Shown here: one piece after another, positions 53,526-59,930 of the stretch | How positions within the stretch are numbered: position 1 is the first letter of the stretch | How the letters are laid out: each line of letters begins with the position of its first letter | Origin: Clostridiales bacterium | GTDB taxonomy: Bacteria; Bacillota; Clostridia; Mahellales; Mahellaceae | Direction of reading: 5' to 3' | DNA: 59,930 nucleotides | NCBI GenBank assembly: GCA_030156435.1 | Contig: JASGMM010000003.1 | Location: 1 to 59,930, forward strand | Made by a program: the position numbers and the translations under genes | The notes under the pieces: model-generated | Databases searched by the model: none | What the model was told of the DNA's origin: nothing | The model's input: the letters and a program-made list of their open reading frames with translations, nothing else

Positions 53526-56500
53526 ATGTATCTTAAGAGAATAGAGATTTACGGTTTTAAATCCTTTGCTGACAAGATAGACATAGATCTCCTTCCGGGT
53601 ATAACAGCCATAGTAGGGCCTAATGGGAGCGGTAAGAGCAATATAGCCGATGCCATAAGGTGGGTATTGGGCGAGCAGAGTCCCAAGGTTTTGCGAGGTA
53701 GCAGGATGGAGGATATCATATTCTCAGGCGCTGACAGCAGGAAACCTGTAGGCATGGCCGAGGTATCCATGATTTTAGATAATAGCGATCGGGCATTGGA
53801 TATGGATTATTCAGAGATAAAAGTTACGCGCCGTATGTTTAAATCCGGTGAATCGGAATATTATCTGAACAAGGCCCTTTGCCGCCTTAAAGATATACAG
53901 CAGCTATTTATGGATACAGGAGTGGGCAAAGAGGGTTATTCCATTATAGGGCAAGGGCGCATAGATCAACTGTTAAGCGATCGGCCCCAGGAGCGCAGAG
54001 GCATATTTGAAGAAGCGGCGGGCATAGTAAAATATAAATCCCGAAAAATAGATGCCGAAAAAAAACTGGAGCAAACCATACAAAATTTACAGCGTGTAGA
54101 GGATATTTTATCTGAACTTGAGTTGCAATTAGGCCCTTTAGAGCAGGAAAGCCGGAAAGCCCGGCATTATATACAGCTGTTGGACGAGCTAAAATATATA
54201 GATATAAATTTGTTCTTATACAATTATCATCGGTTAAAAGAGCAGATAGCCAGGACAGAACAGGAAAGCGCCGATATTAAAGAAACGCTGTACCAAAAGG
54301 AACAAAGCAAACAAGCTGATGAAGCGGCATTGGCACAACAGAAAGCGTTGTTGGGGGTATATAAAGATAAAATAGAAGCGCTGCACGCTGATATTCTGAA
54401 TAACAGAGGACAATCGGAGCGCTTGAACGGCCTCATAAACAGCGCCCGACAGCGAATAGAATATCTGGAAAATGATTTAAGCCGACTAAAGAAGGAGATC
54501 AGCGATAAGCAGGATCAACAGCAGCATTATGCTGAGCTTATGGTAGGAGTAAAAGCCGAGCTTGAAAGCCTCGAGAATAAAAGGACCAACGTTTTAAAGG
54601 AGTTGGACCAATACAAAGAGCAGTTGGCAGACGTAGACGCTGCTCTTGATCGATATAAGGCTTCTGTTAAAAATGGTGAAAGCCAAATAATGGATATCAT
54701 CGATCGGCAGTCTCAACTTAAAAGCAAGCTCAGCGTCCTGACTTCCGAATTGCAGTCGGTAACAAGGCATATGGTCAGATTGGATGGGGAGCTGGAAAGC
54801 TTGTATGCCGATGAAAATCATTTGGTATCGACTAAACTTAGAATAAAGAAGGATATGGACGATGCAAGGCTGAATCTGGAGCAACAGGAACTGTTATTGA
54901 AATCCAGAACAGCCGACATATCGGATATCGAAGCTAAAATAAAGGAGATAGCCGAGCGCCGTACGGGCATTGACCGATCTATTCATTCGGATGCATCGCG
55001 GTTGAAGTTGCTTCAAGATATGGAGAACAATATGGAAGGATTTAATCGCAGCGTTAAGCTCATAATGGATCAGCGGCTGCGTGATGCTGAGATGAACAAG
55101 GGCATTTATGGTCCGGTAGGGCGTTTGATACAAGTAGATGCCGAATATGAGACCGCCTTTGAAGCTGCTTTGGGTGGTAGCATTCAATATCTTGTTACAC
55201 GCAACGATGACGATGCACGGTATGCTATAAATTTCTTGAAGGCTCGCCAAGGCGGGAGAGCCACCTTTCTTCCTATAAGCGCTATAAAGCCTAGAAGGCT
55301 GAGCGAGCGCGAGAGGGCTGCTTTGAAGCATGAGGGATGCATAGGTGTGGCTTGTGATATAGCTCGATTTAGTCCTGAATTTTCCGATGTCGTAGGCTAT
55401 TTGCTGGGCCGCGTGCTTATATGCGACGATCTGGCACATGCGATAGACATAGCTCGAGCTTTCAAGTATTCATTTCAGATAGTGACGTTAGAGGGCGACG
55501 TGGTTGGCAGCGGAGGTTACATATCCGGCGGCAGCTTAAAGCGCCGTGAGAGCGATATATTGAGCAGGTCGGGGCAGATACAGCGGTTGGAGCAAGCTAT
55601 TGAGGAACATAGACACAGTTATGCGGCGATGAGCAAGCAAATGGATATGCTCAGCGATGTGCTTAACGAACAACGCAAACAGCGCAGCGATATAGAGGGC
55701 AAATTATCTCAGTTGCACGTAGAATATGCGCGCATGGAAGAAACTATAAAAAATCTCGAACAGCAGCAGGATGCTTTAACACATAAAAGGGAGGCTATGG
55801 AACAAGAACGCTTGACGTTATCTGAAAACCAAGCATCGCTTGAGCGGGAAATCGAGCAATGCAAGGCCGAGATTGCGAAAGTGGAGCAACAGCGTCATTC
55901 CTTCGCTCAGGATGCACAGGAAAACGATAAACGTATTCAAGATTTGACTCAGCAAAGAGAAGATATCATGGGCCGTCTCACTCAAATACAAGTAAGCGCG
56001 GCCAAGCTTGAGAGCGAATGCGCTTCATTGCGACATCGGCTGGACGAGGCAGAAGCAAATATCGAAAGGGCCAAAGCCGATGTCGAGAACAAACTGGAAC
56101 AGATAAAATGCAACGATGAAGAGAAAATAGCTGTTCAAGAGGGTTTGGATAAACAGCGCATGGAGCTGGAAGAACATCGTTCGCTGGATGATAAACTGCA
56201 GCAGGATATTAAACGCCTTGAAAGAGAACAAGAGGCTCTGTATCAGGAAATAGCAGAAAAAGAGGAGGATCTGCACGATTTAAACGAGGTTGTAGCTGAT
56301 TTGAGCAATAAGCTGTATAAATGCGATGTCCAAAAGCAGCATTTAGAAGAGCAGTTACAATCTTTACAGGAGGAAATATGGGAATCGTATCAGCTTTCAT
56401 ATGCCAATGCACTGAAGTATAGAGATGATGGCTTTGAGTGGGCTAAGGCATCTAAAGACAGAACCGCGATAAAGGAAGAAATAGCTGCTATTGGGCCTGT

Positions 56501-57092
56501 AAACCCGGGGGCTATAGAAGAATACGAGCGAATATACCAGCGAGTCGAATTTTTGAGGCGACAGCATGATGATTTGTCCAAGGCAATTCAGACATTGCAA
56601 GACCTTATAGCTGATTTGGAGGCTGATATGCGCCGGCAGTTTGCCGGACAATTTTCTGTTATAAATAATAACTTTCAGCGCATATTTAGACGGTTATTCG
56701 GTGGAGGCAGTGCATCTCTTATACTGGAAGATGGAGATGTGCTGGAAGCCGGCATAGATATAATAGCGCAACCGCCGGGTAAAAAACTGCAGAATATAAT
56801 GCTGTTGTCAGGTGGCGAACGCACCTTGACAGCTATAGCCATATTGTTTGCATTGTTGGAGATACGTCCGTCGCCTTTTTGCGTTTTGGACGAAATAGAG
56901 GCGGCTTTGGATGAGGTAAACGCTCAGAGATTTGCAAATTTTATTCAGGATTACAGCCAAAACATCCAATTTATAATCATAACGCATCGTCGGCCTACTA
57001 TGGAAGTAGCTAGTGCTCTATATGGCGTATCTATGGTGGAGCGCGGCGTTTCCAAGCTAATATCTGTTCAATTGGATGAAAAAACTGGTTAA
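53526..57092 (+). CDS. smc: Chromosome segregation protein SMC
   Basis: 1188 residues. N-terminal ATP loop GPNGSGKSNIADAIRWVLG; long coiled coils at about residues 170-500 and 660-1000; hinge around 510-640 (GPVGRLIQVDAEYETAFEAA); C-terminal signature LLSGGERTLTAIAILFALLE and Walker B PFCVLDEIEAALDEVNAQRF. It condenses and separates chromosomes with ScpA/ScpB. GAAGGGAGG favours ATG 53526 (11-nt spacing) over ATG 53517 (2 nt), which overlaps the previous stop. Confidence 0.97.
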   Translation: MYLKRIEIYGFKSFADKIDIDLLPGITAIVGPNGSGKSNIADAIRWVLGEQSPKVLRGSRMEDIIFSGADSRKPVGMAEVSMILDNSDRALDMDYSEIKVTRRMFKSGESEYYLNKALCRLKDIQQLFMDTGVGKEGYSIIGQGRIDQLLSDRPQERRGIFEEAAGIVKYKSRKIDAEKKLEQTIQNLQRVEDILSELELQLGPLEQESRKARHYIQLLDELKYIDINLFLYNYHRLKEQIARTEQESADIKETLYQKEQSKQADEAALAQQKALLGVYKDKIEALHADILNNRGQSERLNGLINSARQRIEYLENDLSRLKKEISDKQDQQQHYAELMVGVKAELESLENKRTNVLKELDQYKEQLADVDAALDRYKASVKNGESQIMDIIDRQSQLKSKLSVLTSELQSVTRHMVRLDGELESLYADENHLVSTKLRIKKDMDDARLNLEQQELLLKSRTADISDIEAKIKEIAERRTGIDRSIHSDASRLKLLQDMENNMEGFNRSVKLIMDQRLRDAEMNKGIYGPVGRLIQVDAEYETAFEAALGGSIQYLVTRNDDDARYAINFLKARQGGRATFLPISAIKPRRLSERERAALKHEGCIGVACDIARFSPEFSDVVGYLLGRVLICDDLAHAIDIARAFKYSFQIVTLEGDVVGSGGYISGGSLKRRESDILSRSGQIQRLEQAIEEHRHSYAAMSKQMDMLSDVLNEQRKQRSDIEGKLSQLHVEYARMEETIKNLEQQQDALTHKREAMEQERLTLSENQASLEREIEQCKAEIAKVEQQRHSFAQDAQENDKRIQDLTQQREDIMGRLTQIQVSAAKLESECASLRHRLDEAEANIERAKADVENKLEQIKCNDEEKIAVQEGLDKQRMELEEHRSLDDKLQQDIKRLEREQEALYQEIAEKEEDLHDLNEVVADLSNKLYKCDVQKQHLEEQLQSLQEEIWESYQLSYANALKYRDDGFEWAKASKDRTAIKEEIAAIGPVNPGAIEEYERIYQRVEFLRRQHDDLSKAIQTLQDLIADLEADMRRQFAGQFSVINNNFQRIFRRLFGGGSASLILEDGDVLEAGIDIIAQPPGKKLQNIMLLSGGERTLTAIAILFALLEIRPSPFCVLDEIEAALDEVNAQRFANFIQDYSQNIQFIIITHRRPTMEVASALYGVSMVERGVSKLISVQLDEKTG

Positions 57093-57117
57093 ATCAAAAA
57101 AGCGGAGGTTTTAGTGA

Positions 57118-58029
57118 ATGGGTATATTTGATAAGCTAAAAAGTGGCCTGGCTAAAACAAGAGATAATTTCAGCAGCAGGGTAAATGGCTTGATAAATTC
57201 ATCCAAAGTTATAGATGAGGAATTTTATGACCAATTGGAAGAGTTGCTTATATTGGCCGATGTAGGGGCTAAGGCTGCTGAATCGATAATAAATGATATA
57301 AGAAAGCAGGTCAAGCAGCAGAAATTAAGAGCTCCAGAGCAGGTAAGAGCCCTGTTAAAAGATGAACTGGAACGAGTGTTGAGCAAAAATGCGGCATCGA
57401 AGGATATGGATTTATACCCCCGTATCATATTAGTAGTAGGCGTGAACGGTGTGGGCAAGACCACTACTATAGGTAAACTGGCCTATAAATTTAAACAGGA
57501 CGGTAGAAAGGTTCTATTGGCGGCTGCCGATACATTCAGGGCTGCGGCTACTGAACAGTTGGAGATATGGAGTCAGCGTGCCGGCGTGGATATAGTGAAA
57601 CATGAGGAGGGTTCCGATCCGGCGGCTGTAGTATTCGACGCTATACAATCAGCTAAAGCCAAGAAAGCCGATGTTATAATATGCGATACTGCCGGTCGTC
57701 TTCATAATAAGAAAAACCTTATGGAGGAATTGAAAAAGGTAAACCGCGTGGTAGAAAGGGAATATCCTGAAGCCTATAAAGAAGTACTGCTGGTACTGGA
57801 CGCTACGACTGGTCAGAACGCTATATCTCAGGCACGCGTGTTTAAAGAGGCCGTGGATATAAACAGTATAGCACTTACCAAACTAGACGGTACCGCTAAA
57901 GGTGGCGTGGTCATAGCCATAGCTGACGAACTTTCGGTTCCAGTCAAATATATCGGTGTCGGGGAAGGCATAGATGATTTGCAGGATTTTGAACCTAAAA
58001 ATTTTGTATCCGCGCTGCTACAGGGGTGA
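57118..58029 (+). CDS. ftsY: Signal recognition particle receptor FtsY
   Basis: 303 residues, the short Firmicute form. GTPase motifs: GVNGVGKTTTIGKLAYKF, AADTFRAAATEQLEIW, CDTAGRLHNKKNLMEEL, TKLDGTAKGGVVIAI. It receives ribosome-SRP complexes at the membrane. GCGGAGG lies upstream. Its usual partners ylxM and ffh do not follow; a transposase lies next instead. Confidence 0.97.
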   Translation: MGIFDKLKSGLAKTRDNFSSRVNGLINSSKVIDEEFYDQLEELLILADVGAKAAESIINDIRKQVKQQKLRAPEQVRALLKDELERVLSKNAASKDMDLYPRIILVVGVNGVGKTTTIGKLAYKFKQDGRKVLLAAADTFRAAATEQLEIWSQRAGVDIVKHEEGSDPAAVVFDAIQSAKAKKADVIICDTAGRLHNKKNLMEELKKVNRVVEREYPEAYKEVLLVLDATTGQNAISQARVFKEAVDINSIALTKLDGTAKGGVVIAIADELSVPVKYIGVGEGIDDLQDFEPKNFVSALLQG

Positions 58030-58206
58030 AGCATGAAATTTTATGATCTGTGCCTGGTTGTTTCTGAAGAACTATATATTTACTTTTATTTGATGTTCGC
58101 CTCTCTTATCGACTATTTATAGCCAGTGGCATTTATTATTCGCTCTATGATACTGTCATCACATTACTTAATTGTTTTTTTATGGGTCGGCATCGGCATA
58201 ACTACA

Positions 58207-58232
58207 AAACCATATCCAAGCATGGTTTTTTT
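58207..58232 (+). terminator. Terminator between ftsY and the transposase
   Basis: AAACCAT (58207-58213) pairs with ATGGTTT (58222-58228), then a T-run to 58232. Its left AAAA tract makes it partly usable from the other strand as well. The rest of 58030-58245 shows no gene. Confidence 0.7.
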
Positions 58233-58245
58233 ATAGCTTATTCTG

Positions 58246-59706
58246 TCAGTTGAGTTCGGATGGCACCAACCTCCACTGACATCTTCGGTCAATAACCTCA
58301 CGAATCCTTTGTATATCCAGAACCGCTCCTCTTAATGCATCATATAAATCTTTTATAAATTGCTGAACCCCGCGCTCTTTAACCTTTTTTATCACTAATT
58401 CGCTGTGAGTTACCAGTTCGTTGATAAGATGCGCTATCTTCATAAGATAGTGATATCCTTTCATAGCGTTCCAGTTATACGATAAACAGTGTTCATATCC
58501 GTAACCATAATGCTTTTCTACTAAAATGTTGTTCTCTATTTTCCACCTATATCGCGCCATCTTGGTACAGCGGTTAAATACGTTGTCTTTGTTGATCGGT
58601 CTACCGGATAACCAGGCGTAACGTGTCTTTTTATGTTTTGTTTCGCCACTGTTGCGTTCAACCTCGTCCCACTCTTCTTCGCATATCACTACAGCGAAGG
58701 TCTCTTTGTGGTGACCATAGTAATATGGGACAGCGTTTACCCATGTGTATACTTGATGACGGTTGCCCCAATCGCACTCGTAATGGTTCTCCTGCTCTAA
58801 CTTCATCAATCCTTCGGCATCTTCCCAGACATCTTTTAGGCAGTTGTCCTTGAACACAATCATGTAATCCCAGTGGTGTTGTTTGCATATGTGTATTATC
58901 GGTCCGCAGGCATATAATCCGTCAACTACTATTGAAAGGCCGCTTTGGGGGAATATGCTTTTGATTTTTTGGGATATGCGGTAAAATGCTTTCCTCTCGC
59001 AATCCTGTTTGCTCGTTTCGTCAGCATATTCTTTGTTATCAAGAAATTCGCTCATTATGGGCAATATAATGCCATTATCTAATATTAGCACCGCTTCCAA
59101 TACATACACATAATATTGTGCTGCTTTCTCTTCTCCTTTGCTTACGTGGCGTTCCAAACATTGTTCGGCCCAGCGATAATCGCGTGAGTATTTCTGTGTT
59201 CCGTCAATGGCGATAAGGTATTGATGGTCACGCAGGTAATTCTTGAATTTCTTTCTCCTGATAAGGTCTTTTAAAAGTTCTACCATACATTCTTGAATTT
59301 GCTCAATGTCGTTTATATCTTCAAGTAATCTTGCAAGTGTATCAGCATGAGGGATATTTTCTAATTCTGGAAACATGGCTTTTATATTTTCGATGAATAT
59401 GGGCAGGCTCATCTCTCTATTGGCTTGCCGCCGTGATGATACCTGGAATACGAACATAAGGATGCCATATAGCATCAGCACGGTCATTTTGTGTTTGATT
59501 TTGCCAGGCTGCCTGGGATCAGGAATATTGCTCAGTTTTTTGAGCAATGACGGCAGGATTTGTCTGTAGATGATAAGTGTATTTTCGACAGTTTCTTGTC
59601 TGTCAGCCATTTCTTCAGCATAGGTCTTCTGAGTTGATTTGCGATTGGGTATGGACGGTTTCTGAGGCTTGGGAAAAAATTTAATCTTTGAACGCTTATT
59701 CTTCAT
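58246..59706 (-). CDS. DDE transposase of an IS4-like element
   Basis: 486 residues and apparently intact. An N-terminal domain NIPDPRQPGKIKHKMTVLML precedes the catalytic core: first Asp in YLIAIDGTQKYSRD, second Asp in LSIVVDGLYACGPIIHICKQ, and Glu in the IS4-type YRWKIENNILVEKHYG. I prefer the ATG ending at 59706, with GAAGGG upstream; the frame reaches 59808 but overlaps the DUF4338 gene. Terminal inverted repeats are not recognisable, and the right end lies outside the window. Confidence 0.9.
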   Translation of the reverse strand: MKNKRSKIKFFPKPQKPSIPNRKSTQKTYAEEMADRQETVENTLIIYRQILPSLLKKLSNIPDPRQPGKIKHKMTVLMLYGILMFVFQVSSRRQANREMSLPIFIENIKAMFPELENIPHADTLARLLEDINDIEQIQECMVELLKDLIRRKKFKNYLRDHQYLIAIDGTQKYSRDYRWAEQCLERHVSKGEEKAAQYYVYVLEAVLILDNGIILPIMSEFLDNKEYADETSKQDCERKAFYRISQKIKSIFPQSGLSIVVDGLYACGPIIHICKQHHWDYMIVFKDNCLKDVWEDAEGLMKLEQENHYECDWGNRHQVYTWVNAVPYYYGHHKETFAVVICEEEWDEVERNSGETKHKKTRYAWLSGRPINKDNVFNRCTKMARYRWKIENNILVEKHYGYGYEHCLSYNWNAMKGYHYLMKIAHLINELVTHSELVIKKVKERGVQQFIKDLYDALRGAVLDIQRIREVIDRRCQWRLVPSELN

Positions 59707-59929
59707 CAGGATCAACCCTTCTATATGGTTTCTCTCCCTTAAGATAAGCCCTAAAGTCTTTCTCGAGAGGATATACATATATGGCCTTACGCGATAGAAG
59801 GTATTCATTCTTCCTATCCATCCGCCCCCGACCTTTGGTCTGCCCTAGATAGAGCCAGTTGGCTGCTTTGTAGCAGGTACCGGCAAAGTGCTCAAGGTCG
59901 ACAAAGGTTTCCAACAGCACTGGTGCATA
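59696..59929 (-). CDS. DUF4338 (DruA-like) protein, C-terminal part (runs off right edge)
   Basis: 77 visible residues, open to the right edge with no start. The text LLETFVDLEHFAGTCYKAAN, LYLGQTKGRGRMDRK and KAIYVYPLEKDFR matches the C-terminus of DUF4338 proteins, the family that includes DruA of Druantia phage defence. It overlaps the transposase start by 11 nt on the same strand, so the two form one unit. It is probably an accessory protein of the element rather than part of a defence island. Confidence 0.85.
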   Translation of the reverse strand, partial: YAPVLLETFVDLEHFAGTCYKAANWLYLGQTKGRGRMDRKNEYLLSRKAIYVYPLEKDFRAYLKGEKPYRRVDPDEE

Positions 59930-59930
59930 G

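Noticed and set aside
1-59930. CRISPR arrays, rRNA genes or prophage genes
   Set aside because: No regularly spaced repeats, no rRNA text and no phage structural genes were seen.

Overview
The window is a 59.9-kb piece of a chromosome from an endospore-forming, low-to-mid-GC Firmicute of the Clostridia type. Evidence includes spoVG, a SpoIVFB-like site-2 protease paired with an M23 peptidase, a DacF-type carboxypeptidase, Firmicute-type PurR, FapR and CarD regulators, frequent TTG/GTG starts with strong GGAGG ribosome-binding sites, and classical Firmicute gene orders (purR-spoVG-glmU-prs, rimP-nusA-ylxR-infB-rbfA, rpsO-pnp, fapR-plsX-fab-acpP-rnc-smc-ftsY). Isoleucine is very often coded by ATA. 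A Mahella/Thermoanaerobacterales-like source is possible, but this is only a guess.

Layout. 1-0.8 kb: the 3' end of a type I restriction hsdR. 0.9-4.35 kb: a MoxR ATPase / DUF58 / membrane-protein operon, facing murC (4.35-5.76 kb). 6.0-8.4 kb: an NlpC/P60-like protein, a YeiH-family transporter and a convergent LysR regulator. 8.5-12.75 kb: the most unusual region, a compact operon encoding an ArsM-like methyltransferase, a 34-residue Cys-rich peptide, a radical SAM/SPASM protein, a thioredoxin-thioredoxin reductase fusion and a Cys-rich DUF5714 protein. 12.9-17.2 kb: purR, spoVG, glmU, prs and a metallo-beta-lactamase-fold hydrolase. 17.25-17.36 kb: a long imperfect palindrome, followed by a solitary CBM25-like protein and tRNA-Leu(GAG). 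18-23.9 kb: rodA/ftsW, mgsA, the M23/M50 pair, a TIGR03960-type radical SAM protein and its DUF2344 partner. 24-29.8 kb: carD, a PIN/TRAM protein, dacF, two small paralogous unknowns, a GT4 glycosyltransferase and nadE. 30-33.5 kb: an LCP protein, DUF5665, a DksA-like protein, lspA and rluD. 33.6-41.1 kb: the rimP to ribF translation operon. 41.3-44.7 kb: rpsO, pnp and a degenerate polysaccharide deacetylase. 44.7-51.7 kb: the FapR-controlled fatty-acid and phospholipid cluster. 51.7-58.0 kb: rnc, an Elp3-like radical SAM protein, smc and ftsY. 58.2 kb to the end: an insertion-sequence-like pair (DDE transposase and the end of a DUF4338/DruA-like protein).

How the genes work together. Most of the window is housekeeping: cell-wall precursor synthesis (glmU, murC), elongation or septation (rodA, dacF, LCP), ribosome maturation and translation initiation, RNA turnover (pnp, nrnA, rnc), type II fatty-acid synthesis, and chromosome or membrane-protein handling (smc, ftsY). 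The 8.5-12.75 kb operon stands out. It has a consensus promoter with a palindromic operator, a probable attenuator just after the short peptide gene (the arrangement expected for a peptide and its maturase), and thiol-rich motifs in three of its five products. I propose it as an undescribed peptide-modification or metalloid/thiol-handling system. No product or function has been shown. Coordinates and motifs were read by eye; no database search was possible.
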